Notes: generated by a model not told the origin, from the sequence alone. A stretch of 64,000 nucleotides of DNA from WLJO01 sp945889085 (GCA_945889085.1 CAMDBM010000006.1:12218-76217), one strand, 5' to 3'; shown: positions 8,414 through 17,033, counted from the stretch's first letter. Numbers and translations: made by a program.

Positions 8414-8917
8414 ATGTCTGAGACCGATGACCGTTATCGAACCGGCCTGATTGTCGGCCGCTTCTGCCCACCACACCTCGGCCACCGCTTCGTGATCGGC
8501 TGGGCGGCACAGCGCTGCGAGCGCCTGGTCGTGTTCGTGAACACGCGGGACGGTGAGGTAGTGCCCGGCGCCCTGCGCGCACAGTGGCTCCAGGACATGA
8601 CCCCCGAGGCGACCGTTGTGGAGGTGCACCACAACCTCGAGACGAACTTCGACGACGAGGAACTGTGGGCCCAGTGGATCGACCTGTTCCGCTCCAAGTG
8701 GCCGTTCCCCGATGACGGGCCGCACGCCGTGTTCTCATCGGACTTCTACATCGACGAGTTGGCACGGCGCCTCGGCGCTGAGGCGGTGGTGGTGGACCCG
8801 GACCGCAGCGCGGTGCCCATCTCGGCAACGCTCATCCGGGAGTACCCGGGCGAGTACCTCTCGTACCTCGCCCCCGCCGTGCGCGCGTGGGTGGAGGAGA
8901 ACTGGGTGAAGGCGTAG
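8414..8917 (+). CDS. NMN adenylyltransferase-like nucleotidyltransferase (NadR type)
   Basis: 167 residues of the cytidylyltransferase-like superfamily. GRFCPPHLGHRF near residues 15-26 is the GxFxPxHxGH nucleotide-binding motif and PISATLIRE near residue 139 is the ISxTxIR motif. The wording is closest to the NMN adenylyltransferase domain of NadR, which makes NAD from NMN and ATP, but the NadR kinase domain is absent, so the substrate is not certain. GGAGGGG lies a few bases before ATG 8414, a strong ribosome site. The gene is convergent with the peroxiredoxin gene. Confidence 0.82.
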   Translation: MSETDDRYRTGLIVGRFCPPHLGHRFVIGWAAQRCERLVVFVNTRDGEVVPGALRAQWLQDMTPEATVVEVHHNLETNFDDEELWAQWIDLFRSKWPFPDDGPHAVFSSDFYIDELARRLGAEAVVVDPDRSAVPISATLIREYPGEYLSYLAPAVRAWVEENWVKA

Positions 8918-8939
8918 CCCGTCCGGTTCCTCCGGGTTG

Positions 8940-9575
8940 CTATCTGCCCGGCTGCTTGACCACGCGCAGGTACGGCTTCACGGCGGTCCAGCCCTGCGGG
9001 AACAGTTTCTTCGCATCGTCGTCGGACACGACGCCACCGATGATCACGTCGTCGCCGTCGTGCCAGTTCGCAGGGGTTGCCACCTTGAACTTCGCGGTGA
9101 GCTGCAGCGAGTCGATCACCCGCAGGATCTCGTCGAAGTTGCGACCGGTCGAGGCCGGGTACGTGATCGTCAGCTTCACCTTTTTGTCGGACCCGATCAC
9201 GAATACCGAGCGAACGGTGAAGCTGTCGCTCGCGTTCGGGTGGATCATGTCGTAGAGGTTGGACACCGTGCGGTCCGGGTCGCCGATCATGGGGAAGTTG
9301 ACCGCAGTGCCCTGGGTCTCTGCGATGTCCTGCTCCCACTTGACGTGGGAGTCAACAGTGTCCACCGAGAGCCCGATCACTTTCACGTTCCGTCGGTCGA
9401 ACTCGGGCTTGATCCTCGCGACGTAGCCCAGTTCGGTGGTGCACACCGGCGTGAAGTCCTTCGGGTGGCTGAACAGCACACCCCATGAGTCGCCAAGCCA
9501 CTCGTGGAAGTGGATCGTGCCCTGCGTGGTGTCCGCCGTGAAGTCGGGTGCTTCGTCGCCCAGCCGAATGGCCAT
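8940..9575 (-). CDS. 1-Cys peroxiredoxin (Prx6/AhpC-TSA family)
   Basis: 211 residues; reduces H2O2 and organic peroxides in the cytoplasm. The peroxidatic Cys45 is in HPKDFTPVCTTELG. The Prx6 C-terminal domain follows (LTITYPASTGRNFDEILRVI, then VATPANWHDGDDVIIGG), which distinguishes it from 2-Cys types; no resolving Cys is seen. The start ATG 9575 is preceded by AAGGAG at good spacing; longer in-frame readings up to 9782 would run into the signal peptidase gene. It lies near the AhpD-like selenoprotein, so the two may both serve peroxide defence, although they are on opposite strands. Confidence 0.94.
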   Translation of the reverse strand: MAIRLGDEAPDFTADTTQGTIHFHEWLGDSWGVLFSHPKDFTPVCTTELGYVARIKPEFDRRNVKVIGLSVDTVDSHVKWEQDIAETQGTAVNFPMIGDPDRTVSNLYDMIHPNASDSFTVRSVFVIGSDKKVKLTITYPASTGRNFDEILRVIDSLQLTAKFKVATPANWHDGDDVIIGGVVSDDDAKKLFPQGWTAVKPYLRVVKQPGR

Positions 9576-9687
9576 GGAGGGTCTCCTTGAGGTGAACGCG
9601 GTCGGCAGGGACCGACTCCGTGCAACTTGTTCTATCCGGGAGGATACGAAAACCTGACCGAAGGTATCGCGAGTCGGTGTCGCAGGC

Positions 9688-10731
9688 TCAGGCAGCTTGG
9701 GAGTGCTGGTGCCCGGATTCCTCGTCGGCGGGCCTGCGCAGCGGGGTCGGATCCGGCAGGGGAGGTTCGCCCATCGGGGCAATCCACGCGAACGCCCCGG
9801 CCCGCTCGGTGATGAGCAGGAACTCGTGACGGCGCGCCTGTTCGTCGACGTGGTGCAAAACCGGAAGCCGGAAGGCCTCCGCGAGGGACCGCAACTCGGT
9901 TGCCGAACCGACGAGGGTCGCGTCCACGTCGGGGAGAGCGTTCACCAGGCGGAGTATGCCCGAGAGAGCGAGCAGCGACTTGGTCGGCTCCTCGGTGCCG
10001 CGGCCGTCGTAGACCCAATAGCCGAGGTACAGGGTGCTTGCGCCGGATATTGCGAGCGCTGTGGTGGCGACGATGCCGGCGAACGAGGCGAGTTGGTGAC
10101 GGGCGAGGAGCGACGCGGCACCCGCGAGCGAGAGCACCATGCAGGTGGCGCTCGTGATGAGTGCGCTCCGGTCGGTGGTGCGACGCGCTAGTGCCGGTTC
10201 CGGTACCGCATGGACGAGAGCCTCGGCAAGCACCGGTGCGATGCGCCGCCTGCGGCGCGGGAGATACGGGAGCAGGGTTATGAGCGCGCATGCGGCGCCG
10301 AACTGCAGCGGTTTGGTGCGTACCCAGAGCAGCGCGTTGGCGAAGCCGTTGATCTGGATGGCGTAGCGCCCGACGACCTCGTTGGGGTGGACCACCCAGG
10401 GGTCGACCCACGAGTTGTTGTCGCCTTTCGTGCGCCACCCGGCCTCGGCGCTGCCGTCGACGATCCGGTGGATGACACTGCCGCCGAGGACGTTCACGAC
10501 GATGAGGTCACCCGTTCGGTAGGAACCTTGGGACCGGGCCACAGCGAGATCGCCGGTGTGGAGCATCGGCTCCATCGAGTGCCCGCTCACGACGATGTAA
10601 TTGGTGCGGCCACCGGGTACGCCCGAGGGCACGACGTACCACCAGAGCAGCGCCACGAGTGCTGCAAAGCCGACCCAGGACGCGACGTGCCGCACGGTGT
10701 GGCGAACAGGTTGTCTCGAGGTGATGTGCAT
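9688..10731 (-). CDS. signal peptidase I, SipW/ER type (S26B)
   Basis: 347 residues. An N-terminal transmembrane segment (about 17-36) is followed by SGHSMEPMLHTGDLAV with catalytic Ser52 and by SVIHRIV with His88. The His in place of the usual Lys marks the Ser/His subclass found in SipW, archaea and the ER. A conserved KGDNNSWVDPW and GRYAIQI follow. After the protease domain there are three or four more membrane segments and a soluble C-terminal tail, longer than classic SipW. A GGAGG sequence precedes ATG 10731. The gene is downstream of, and on the same strand as, a small secreted protein (10830-11345), as with TasA/SipW pairs, so that protein is its probable substrate. Confidence 0.88.
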   Translation of the reverse strand: MHITSRQPVRHTVRHVASWVGFAALVALLWWYVVPSGVPGGRTNYIVVSGHSMEPMLHTGDLAVARSQGSYRTGDLIVVNVLGGSVIHRIVDGSAEAGWRTKGDNNSWVDPWVVHPNEVVGRYAIQINGFANALLWVRTKPLQFGAACALITLLPYLPRRRRRIAPVLAEALVHAVPEPALARRTTDRSALITSATCMVLSLAGAASLLARHQLASFAGIVATTALAISGASTLYLGYWVYDGRGTEEPTKSLLALSGILRLVNALPDVDATLVGSATELRSLAEAFRLPVLHHVDEQARRHEFLLITERAGAFAWIAPMGEPPLPDPTPLRRPADEESGHQHSQAA

Positions 10732-10752
10732 GTGTTTCGTCCTCCGGAACGG

Positions 10753-10790
10753 CTGTAGGTGGGCGACCCCTTGGGGTCACCCACCTACAG
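10753..10790 (-). terminator. 18-bp hairpin between secreted protein and signal peptidase genes
   Basis: Bases 10753-10770 pair with 10773-10790 with a single wobble position and a two-base centre. It lies between the stop of the secreted protein (10830) and the peptidase start (10731). It could end most transcripts and so keep peptidase below substrate level. No T-run is present. Confidence 0.6.
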
Positions 10791-10803
10791 CTCGGGCTCA
10801 GAT

Positions 10804-10822
10804 CACACCCGGATCGGGTGTG
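10804..10822 (-). terminator. 7-bp hairpin just after the secreted protein stop
   Basis: CACACCC (10804-10810) and GGGTGTG (10816-10822) pair around a 5-base loop, a few bases past the stop codon at 10830. With the larger hairpin at 10753-10790 it gives two stem-loops in tandem, suggestive of termination or of mRNA 3'-end protection. Confidence 0.45.
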
Positions 10823-10829
10823 TCAGTGA

Positions 10830-11345
10830 TCAGGCGCCCCAGCCGACCGGGGTGGTGCTGTCACCGGTGGGAGCAGTGGCGGCAACCACAACGCTCACCG
10901 TGCCGAGCGTGATGGCGGTCAGGTTCGGTGCTGCAACCTTCGTTGCCGGCAGGCCGCTGGCGAAGGTAGCGAACACCTCGCCAGTTGTTGTGCCGAGGTC
11001 GAGGGTGGTGCCTGCGGTGCGGTCGACGTTGGCGGTCAGGTTGTCGAGGAAGAGAAAGCCCGATGCCGGGGCACTCGTTCCGGTCACCGCAACCTTGGTG
11101 TAGATGGTGAAGCCGGCACAACCTGCATCCGCCGAGCCGTCTGCTGAGGTGGTGACCGTGAGGGAGTTGAGCGTCGTGCCGTTGTGCACGGGCGTCACCG
11201 TCACGTCACCCACGGTGCAGGTGACAGCGGCCTGAGAGCCGGCCTTCACGTCCTTGACGCCGGTGACCGTGAGCGTTGAGGCCGCCGCTGCCGCAAGGGT
11301 GAATACGGAACTTCCGGCGAGTATGACTGCAATGGACTTTTTCAT
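10830..11345 (-). CDS. small secreted protein, probable SipW-type peptidase substrate
   Basis: 171 residues. The N-terminus MKKSIAVILAGSSVFTLAAA is a clear signal peptide, with cleavage probably near residue 22. The mature part is small, Thr/Val/Ala-rich and acidic-neutral (LTVTGVKDVKAGSQAAV, then TVTTSADGSADAGCAGFTIYTKV), consistent with a beta-sandwich. Two Cys may form a disulfide. AAAGGGG is upstream of ATG 11345. It is not recognisably TasA by sequence, but the pairing with a SipW-type peptidase suggests a surface fibre or envelope protein. Function unknown. Confidence 0.8.
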   Translation of the reverse strand: MKKSIAVILAGSSVFTLAAAAASTLTVTGVKDVKAGSQAAVTCTVGDVTVTPVHNGTTLNSLTVTTSADGSADAGCAGFTIYTKVAVTGTSAPASGFLFLDNLTANVDRTAGTTLDLGTTTGEVFATFASGLPATKVAAPNLTAITLGTVSVVVAATAPTGDSTTPVGWGA

Positions 11346-11424
11346 GATGACCCCTTTGCTCGACCACACGGTGTTGTGTGTCCCGCGAAGATCGCAGCGG
11401 TGGAGGCGGGGTCGCAACGGTTAT

Positions 11425-11486
11425 ACATACTTGGCGTGCGGTACGTATGTCCCTCCCATCCGTCCCTTCCACCCCGTACGGATGGG
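11425..11486. promoter_or_regulatory. two adjacent inverted repeats in the divergent intergenic region
   Basis: ACATAC (11425-11430) pairs with GTATGT (11445-11450), and CCCATCCGT (11455-11463) pairs with ACGGATGGG (11478-11486). They lie between the secreted protein gene (minus) and the LLM oxidoreductase (plus), in the 200 bases that must hold both promoters. They could be operators or RNA hairpins; no known riboswitch was recognised. Confidence 0.35.
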
Positions 11487-11536
11487 CCGCACGTCCCTAC
11501 CGAGTGACGGGTGATGCATGTCCCCTCAGGGCCGCG

Positions 11537-11542
11537 TACTGT
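11537..11542 (+). promoter_or_regulatory. probable -10 hexamer (TACTGT) for the LLM oxidoreductase
   Basis: TACTGT ends 6 bases before ATG 11549 and no Shine-Dalgarno sequence is present, consistent with a leaderless mRNA. Confidence 0.4.
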
Positions 11543-11548
11543 CTGGTC

Positions 11549-12577
11549 ATGACCCCGCCCGTCCGCTTCGGAGTAGTCCACGACTTCCGCTGTCCGCCCG
11601 GCAGCGCTCACACCATGCAGGACGTCTATCGCGAGACACTCGAACAGGTCGCGATGCTCGACGAAGCGGGCCTCGACATGACCTGGTTCAGCGAGCACCA
11701 CTTCATGGACGATGGGTATCTGCCCAGCGTGGTGCCGGTAGCCGGCGCAGTGGCAGCGATCACCAAGCGCATGCGTATCTCTACCGATGTCGCGCTGGCC
11801 CCGTTCCAGCACCCCCTGCGGTTCGCTGAGGACGTTGCGGTGCTCGACCAGATCTCGAACGGGCGGATGGAGATCGGCCTCGGGCTTGCGTACGCACCGC
11901 ACGAGTTCCGCACGTTCGGTATCCCGCTGAAGAACCGTGTGTCGCTTACCGAGGAGATGGTGCAGATCCTGCAGTTGGCGTGGAGCGGTGAGCGGTTCTC
12001 GTTCCGCGGCAAGCGCTACCAGTTCGACGACGTGCACATCACGCCGCACACGGTTCAACCAGGGGGACCGCCGATCTGGCTCGCAACCACGAGTGCCGCG
12101 AGTGTCGCTCGCGCCGTTCGCTTCGGTGTGAACGTGCTGCCGCAGGGCGACGCGCGCGTGGTGCTCGACGAATGGCGTGCATCGTCGCTCGCGGCCGGCC
12201 AACAGCCCGACGACCGTCGCGTCGGCATCATCCGCAGCGTGCTCGTCACCGACGACCCCGAGCGCGACTGGCCGCCGCTGCGTCAGGCCGAGCGTTACCG
12301 CGTGGCGGTGTACGCGAAACTCGGCGAGGAGGCGGGCCCGGATTCGGCGGGGAACCTGACCGGTAAGGAGCGCATCCCACAGCGACCGATTATTGGTGAC
12401 GTGGCGACCTGCGTGGAGGAACTCACCTCGTTCATCCTCGACAACGGGTTCACCGACGTGGTCTCGTGGGGCTCGGCGCCGGGGATCCTGCCGCACTCAA
12501 TTACCCCGAACCTGTTGCGGTACACCCGCGAGGTGGTGCCGCAGGTGCGCGCCCGTGTCGAGGCCGCCCGGGCCTAG
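11549..12577 (+). CDS. LLM-class flavin/F420-dependent oxidoreductase
   Basis: 342 residues with the bacterial luciferase-like TIM-barrel pattern: FGVVHDFRCPPG at the start, MTWFSEHHF near residue 48, HPLRFAEDVAVLDQISNGRMEIGLGLAY around residue 95-120, and the C-terminal TPNLLRYTREVVPQ. The cofactor may be FMN or F420; sequence alone does not settle this. ATG 11549 is chosen over ATG/GTG codons farther upstream because the barrel begins at once and a -10 hexamer lies just before it. Substrate unknown. Confidence 0.88.
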   Translation: MTPPVRFGVVHDFRCPPGSAHTMQDVYRETLEQVAMLDEAGLDMTWFSEHHFMDDGYLPSVVPVAGAVAAITKRMRISTDVALAPFQHPLRFAEDVAVLDQISNGRMEIGLGLAYAPHEFRTFGIPLKNRVSLTEEMVQILQLAWSGERFSFRGKRYQFDDVHITPHTVQPGGPPIWLATTSAASVARAVRFGVNVLPQGDARVVLDEWRASSLAAGQQPDDRRVGIIRSVLVTDDPERDWPPLRQAERYRVAVYAKLGEEAGPDSAGNLTGKERIPQRPIIGDVATCVEELTSFILDNGFTDVVSWGSAPGILPHSITPNLLRYTREVVPQVRARVEAARA

Positions 12578-12594
12578 TGGGTCGTCCCCTCTGC

Positions 12595-12611
12595 GTTCTC
12601 GGTACCGAAAC
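12595..12611 (+). terminator. weak palindrome after the LLM gene
   Basis: GTTCTCGGTACCGAAAC is centred on CGGTACCG, 17 bases after the LLM stop codon. It opens with the same GTTCTCGGT as the long hairpin at 42481 and resembles the short palindrome at 33548. As a terminator it is weak. Confidence 0.3.
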
Positions 12612-12719
12612 CGCCCGCGCATTGCCCTGGCGGGCTCAACGGGTGATCGCGACAGTAAGCGCGTACAGTCGTGGGGGCGACGTCGGCCTTCCCGACGACG
12701 GCGTTGCAGGAGCAGAGCG

Positions 12720-13100
12720 ATGAGCATCCCGGTACCGGTTGAGGGTCTCGCCGAGGCGATGGCCGAACGTCCCTACGCCTATCTCCTCACGGTGAGCGAC
12801 GATGGCCGACCGCACGCTGTCGCCGTCACCCCGGTGCTCGTGAATGGCGTGTTGCGCGCAACAGTTGGCCGGCGCACGGTGTCGAACGCTTCGGCGCGGC
12901 CGAACGGCGTGAGCCTCGTGTGGCCCCCCGCCGAGGCGGGCGGGTACAGCCTCATCGCCGACGGGGCCGCAAGCGCGTCCGGCGAGGTTGTCGAGGTGCG
13001 GCCGACAAAGGCGGTGCTGCACCGACCGGCACCCGCCGACGCCGGGTCGCCAGAAGCAGGGTCGTGCGGCTCGGACTGCGTCGGCGTGAGACTGGACTGA
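12720..13100 (+). CDS. pyridoxamine 5'-phosphate oxidase-like flavin-binding protein
   Basis: 126 residues with the split-barrel pattern of the PNPOx/F420-binding family: PYAYLLTVSDDGRPHAVAVTPVLVNGVLRATVGRRT, then VSLVWPPAEAGGYSLIADGAA. Members bind FMN or F420 and reduce small substrates or only carry the cofactor. The C-terminus is Cys-containing (GSCGSDCVGVRLD). The start ATG 12720 fits the family N-terminus. Nothing in it fixes the substrate. Confidence 0.78.
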   Translation: MSIPVPVEGLAEAMAERPYAYLLTVSDDGRPHAVAVTPVLVNGVLRATVGRRTVSNASARPNGVSLVWPPAEAGGYSLIADGAASASGEVVEVRPTKAVLHRPAPADAGSPEAGSCGSDCVGVRLD

Positions 13101-13114
13101 CGGCACCCGACCCG

Positions 13115-14179
13115 ATGTCGATCACGAGGGGCCCGCGCCGCCTGCCCGTGCTGGAGCGCAGACTGACCCGTGCCGCGCTCGCGCTCGCTTCGGCCCTGCT
13201 CGTCTCGTGTTCCGGCGGCAGGGCTGCAACCAGCACAGTCGCAACCAGCACGGTCCCCGTCACCCTTGCGCCGGGTGGGCCCGATACGGCCCCCACCACG
13301 ACCGTGGCGGTGGCTTCCACGCGTGTCGCGCAGTCGTCGTCCACCCGGCCGTCCACAGCACCCTCGCCGACGGGTCAGCAGGCAACCTCGAGCACCGATG
13401 CCCCGGACGGGACGGTGCTGGTGCTCGACCTGCTCGCTGGGGTCGTGGTGGAGAACGAGCAAGGCAGCGGCTACCAGCGGAGCCTGTTTGCCCATTGGGT
13501 GGACCTCGACGGAGACGGCTGTGACACCCGCGCCGAAGTGTTGACACGCGACTCGTCGTCCCTGGTGCAGCGCGACCCGTACCGCTGTCGGGTGGTGGAG
13601 GGGGACTGGTACTCGGTTTACGACGGTTGGGAGGAGACCCTCCCCTCCGAGATCGACATCGATCACGTTGTCGCCCTGAAGGAGGCGTGGGATTCCGGTG
13701 CTTGGGACTGGTCGCCGACCGCCCGGCGCCTGTTCGCGAACGATGTCACCGATTCCCGAACGCTGAGGGCGGTAAGCGACGACTCCAACCGCGCCAAGAG
13801 CGACAAGGACCCGTCGAACTGGTTACCGATGTCGTCGTTCGTGTGTACCTATCTCGGCGACTGGGTGTCCATCAAGGTTCGCTGGAACCTCTCGATGGAT
13901 CAGAGCGAGTTCGGGCGGGTGCGCAACTTGTTGACCTCGGAGTGTCCGGGCCTGCGGGTGCCCGCACCGACTGCGCCGCCGGTGGACGTGCCCCCGGCGG
14001 GTTCGGGCGGTGCCGTCGACAGCGTGCCGTCCAACGATGCCGGGGTGGGTGGTGGCGATGTGTACTTCGCGAACTGTGCTGCCGCACGGGCCGCGGGTGC
14101 CGCGCCGCTGCGCGAGGGAGAACCGGGCTATCGCACGGGCCTTGACCGGGATCGCGATGGGGTGGCCTGCGAGGGCTAG
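13115..14179 (+). CDS. secreted HNH-type nuclease lipoprotein with excalibur domain
   Basis: 354 residues. The N-terminus ends in a lipobox (ALLVSC, Cys near residue 30) and is followed by a long Thr/Ser/Pro linker, so the protein is anchored outside the membrane. The DUF1524/GmrSD-like HNH core is at about residues 170-260: IDIDHVVALKEAWDSG, then ANDVTDSRTLRAVSDDSNRAKSDKDPSNWLP, with the His and Asn of the nuclease site. The last 40 residues are an excalibur Ca-binding domain (YFANCAAARAAG, then LDRDRDGVACEG). The probable role is extracellular DNA degradation for nutrients or in defence. It is convergent with glpX, 4 bases apart. Confidence 0.87.
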   Translation: MSITRGPRRLPVLERRLTRAALALASALLVSCSGGRAATSTVATSTVPVTLAPGGPDTAPTTTVAVASTRVAQSSSTRPSTAPSPTGQQATSSTDAPDGTVLVLDLLAGVVVENEQGSGYQRSLFAHWVDLDGDGCDTRAEVLTRDSSSLVQRDPYRCRVVEGDWYSVYDGWEETLPSEIDIDHVVALKEAWDSGAWDWSPTARRLFANDVTDSRTLRAVSDDSNRAKSDKDPSNWLPMSSFVCTYLGDWVSIKVRWNLSMDQSEFGRVRNLLTSECPGLRVPAPTAPPVDVPPAGSGGAVDSVPSNDAGVGGGDVYFANCAAARAAGAAPLREGEPGYRTGLDRDRDGVACEG

Positions 14180-14183
14180 CCCA

Positions 14184-15176
14184 TCAGGCGTAGTCGACGG
14201 ACGCGAAGTCCTTCAGCTTGTCGAGTCGGTGGCGCGACGTGATGAGGCGGACCGTGCCGGACTTCGAGCGCATGACGAGCGACTGCGTGGTGGCGATGCG
14301 GCCCTCGAAGTGGACGCCCTGGAGCAGTTCGCCGTCGGTGACGCCGGTGGCGGCGAAGAAGCAGTTGTCGCCCTGCACGAGGTCATCGGTGGTGAGGATG
14401 CGGTCGAGGTCGTAACCGGCCTCGATGGCCGCCTGGCGCTCCCTGTCGTTGCGCGGCCAGAGCCGTCCCTGGATCTCGCCGCCCATGCACTTCAGCGCCG
14501 CGGCGGCGGTGACGCCCTCCGGGGTGCCGCCGATGCCGAAGAGCACGTCTGCGCCGGCACGGGGCCAACAGGTGGCGATGGCTCCGTAGATGTCGCCGTC
14601 GGTGATGAGCCGGATGCGGGCGCCGGCCTCGCGGATCTCCTCGATCAGTTCGCTGTGCCGCGGGCGGTCCAGCACGACAGCGGTGAGGTCCCGAACCTGG
14701 GTGCCCTTGGCCTTCGCGATCCAGCGGAGGTTCTGCGTGGGTGACGCGGTGACGTCGATCGCGCCGGCGGCCTCGGGCCCAACAGCGATTTTTTCCATGT
14801 ACACGCACGGGCCGGGATTGAACATCGTGCCGCGATCCGATACGGCGATCACCGCAAGCGCGTTGCCCCGGCCGAGTGAGGTGAGCGTGGTGCCATCGAT
14901 CGGGTCCACTGCCACGTCGCACTTGGGTGACGTGCCGTCGCCGACCATCTCGCCGTTGTAGAGCATCGGCGCCTCGTCCTTTTCGCCCTCACCGATCACC
15001 ACGATGCCGTCCATGGCGACGGTGGACAGCACAGTGCGCATCGCCTCGACGGCAGCACCGTCCGCGCCGTTCTTGTCACCGCGGCCCATCCAGCGTGACG
15101 CTGCGAGGGCCGCCGACTCGGTAACACGGACAAGTTCGAGGGCGAGGTTCCGGCTGGGGGATTCACGTTCGGGCAC
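14184..15176 (-). CDS. glpX: fructose-1,6-bisphosphatase class II
   Basis: 330 residues; hydrolyses fructose 1,6-bisphosphate in gluconeogenesis. Key family motifs are VIGEGEKDEAPMLYNGE (residues 60-76), DPIDGTTLTSLG (about 92-103) with the metal-binding Asp and Glu residues, TDGDIYGAIATCWP, and GIGGTPEGVTAAAALKCMGG. Length and start fit actinobacterial GlpX. It is divergent from the S9 peptidase gene with only about 40 bases between the starts. Confidence 0.96.
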   Translation of the reverse strand: MPERESPSRNLALELVRVTESAALAASRWMGRGDKNGADGAAVEAMRTVLSTVAMDGIVVIGEGEKDEAPMLYNGEMVGDGTSPKCDVAVDPIDGTTLTSLGRGNALAVIAVSDRGTMFNPGPCVYMEKIAVGPEAAGAIDVTASPTQNLRWIAKAKGTQVRDLTAVVLDRPRHSELIEEIREAGARIRLITDGDIYGAIATCWPRAGADVLFGIGGTPEGVTAAAALKCMGGEIQGRLWPRNDRERQAAIEAGYDLDRILTTDDLVQGDNCFFAATGVTDGELLQGVHFEGRIATTQSLVMRSKSGTVRLITSRHRLDKLKDFASVDYA

Positions 15177-15217
15177 GACAAGAACGTAACACCGCGCGCT
15201 CGCTACGGTGCCCTTCG

Positions 15218-16984
15218 ATGATCAACGTGAATCTGTGCCTCTCCGGCAGGGAGCTTTCCGGGCCGTGTCCGTCCCCAAACGGCCAGTCGGTTCTCGTCGG
15301 TGTGCGCACTGCCGGCCGGAGCGCGATGCTGCTGGTTCCGTCGCACGGGGGCCCGGAGCGGGTGCTCTCGGTCAATCCCGGGCCCGTGCTTGCGCGGGGC
15401 CTCAGTGGCGGGTGCGCCGACTGGCTGCCCGACGCGTCGGGATTCGTGTACGCAGCCGTCGACGGCCAGGTCTGGCTGCACCTACTCACCGGTGAGCGTC
15501 GTGCCCTCTCTGCGCTTGATCCCGGGCACGAGGTCACCTCACCGGCAGTCTCGCCGGACGGCTGCAGTGTTGCGTTCGTTGTCGACCTCGCGACGGTCCA
15601 CATCGTTCGTGTCGACGGCGCTGATGCGGGCCTGTTGGTCGCAGCCGGATCCGATTTCGTCACCGACCCCGCGTGGTCCCCGGACGGCCGTGAACTGGTG
15701 TGGCAGGCGTGGGATGTCCCGAACATGTCGTGGGACGAGTCGTTCACCGTTCGCTGGTCGCCAGTGCCTGGCGCCCTCCCCGAACGGACCGGCCCGACAG
15801 CGGTGCAGCAGGTGCAGCAGCCCCGCTTCTCGACCGACGGTTCGCTGTGGGACGTTTGCGACTCGACCGGATGGCTCAACATCCGTCGCGATGGCATCAG
15901 TGTGCTCGACGAGCGCCACGAGCATGCCGGACCCGGTTGGGGCCCGGGCCAGCGCTCGTTCGCGGTGTCTCCCGACGGTGCGCGCGTGGTGCTCAACCGC
16001 AACGAGTCCGGGTTCGGCCGCCTCGTAGTGGTGGACGTGTCGACCGGTGCGGTGACGGAGGTGGCCAAGGGCGTTCACGGCCAGTTGCGCTGGGTCGGTG
16101 ACCGCGTGACGGCACTGCGCACGGGCGGGCGCACACCGACGCAGGCTGTTGCGTACGACACGAACGCGGACGGGACCGCGTGGTCGCGCACCACACTTGC
16201 CGTCGGCCCTGTCGCCGAGTGGTCGCAGGTGGAGGAGCACCTCGTCGAGCCCGAACTCATCGAGGTGAGCACCTACCAGGGGGCACGCGTGCCCGCACGT
16301 GCTTATCGACCCGCAGACCCGGCGGCCCGCGCCGAGGGTCGCCTCATTTGCTGGGTGCACGGCGGCCCGACCGACCAGTGGCAGGTGACGTTCATGCCAC
16401 GCGTGACGTTCTGGGTGTCACGCGGGTGGACAGTGCTCGTGCCCGATCACCGCGGTTCCACCGGGCACGGTCGCGCGTTCCAGCAGGCGATGCGGGGCCG
16501 CTGGGGGAGCGCTGACGCGGCCGACGTGGCGGCCACCATTGCGTACGCACAGGCACTCGGGTGGGGGACGAGGGAGCGAACCGTGCTCATGGGCGGTTCG
16601 GCCGGCGGTTACACGGCACTCAACGTGCTGATGTCGAACCCCGAGCTCGCTGTGGGCGCAGCTGTTGTGTACCCGGTCACCGACCCGCGCGTGCTGGCCG
16701 GGGCGACACACCGCTTCGAGGCGCACTACAACGACACACTCATCGGTGACGACCTCGTGGTCATCGATCCAGTGCGCCTCGCCCGGCCGGTGCTCATCCT
16801 GCACGGCGACAGCGATCCGGTAGTGCCGGTTGCGAACAGCATCGAGTTCGCGCGGCGGGCAGCGGAACTGCACCGCGATGTGGAGCTTCACGTTTTCGAG
16901 GGCGAGGGGCACGGGTTCCGTCAGCCGGTGAATCAGGCGGCCGAGTACGCGCTCACCGAGCAGTTCGTCGCACGCATCGTGTGA
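15218..16984 (+). CDS. S9 family prolyl oligopeptidase-like serine peptidase
   Basis: 588 residues. Residues 10-320 form a beta-propeller with PD40/WD-like blades (SPDGCSVAFV, WSPDGRELVW, SPDGARVVLN), which gates access to the active site. The C-terminal alpha/beta-hydrolase domain has Ser461 in GGSAGGY, Asp533 in HGDSDPVVP and His565 in GEGHGF. This matches the DPP/acylaminoacyl peptidase class of S9. No signal peptide is present, so it acts in the cytoplasm on short peptides. ATG 15218 lies 8 bases after a TACGGT hexamer. Confidence 0.9.
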   Translation: MINVNLCLSGRELSGPCPSPNGQSVLVGVRTAGRSAMLLVPSHGGPERVLSVNPGPVLARGLSGGCADWLPDASGFVYAAVDGQVWLHLLTGERRALSALDPGHEVTSPAVSPDGCSVAFVVDLATVHIVRVDGADAGLLVAAGSDFVTDPAWSPDGRELVWQAWDVPNMSWDESFTVRWSPVPGALPERTGPTAVQQVQQPRFSTDGSLWDVCDSTGWLNIRRDGISVLDERHEHAGPGWGPGQRSFAVSPDGARVVLNRNESGFGRLVVVDVSTGAVTEVAKGVHGQLRWVGDRVTALRTGGRTPTQAVAYDTNADGTAWSRTTLAVGPVAEWSQVEEHLVEPELIEVSTYQGARVPARAYRPADPAARAEGRLICWVHGGPTDQWQVTFMPRVTFWVSRGWTVLVPDHRGSTGHGRAFQQAMRGRWGSADAADVAATIAYAQALGWGTRERTVLMGGSAGGYTALNVLMSNPELAVGAAVVYPVTDPRVLAGATHRFEAHYNDTLIGDDLVVIDPVRLARPVLILHGDSDPVVPVANSIEFARRAAELHRDVELHVFEGEGHGFRQPVNQAAEYALTEQFVARIV

Positions 16985-17020
16985 TTGCCACTGCAGCGGT
17001 GACCCGATTGACGCGAGGAG

Positions 17021-17026
17021 TAGCCT
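17021..17026 (+). promoter_or_regulatory. probable -10 hexamer (TAGCCT) for the zinc-ribbon protein gene
   Basis: TAGCCT ends 7 bases before ATG 17034, with no Shine-Dalgarno sequence between; probably a leaderless start. Confidence 0.4.
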
Positions 17027-17033
17027 CGATCTC

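Noticed and set aside
11425..11486. Riboswitch between the secreted protein and LLM genes
   Set aside because: Only two short inverted repeats are visible; no conserved aptamer core was recognised and neither gene is a typical riboswitch target.
13115..14179. HNH nuclease as a restriction or phage defence enzyme
   Set aside because: It has a lipobox and an excalibur domain, so it works outside the cell, and no methylase or other defence gene is next to it.
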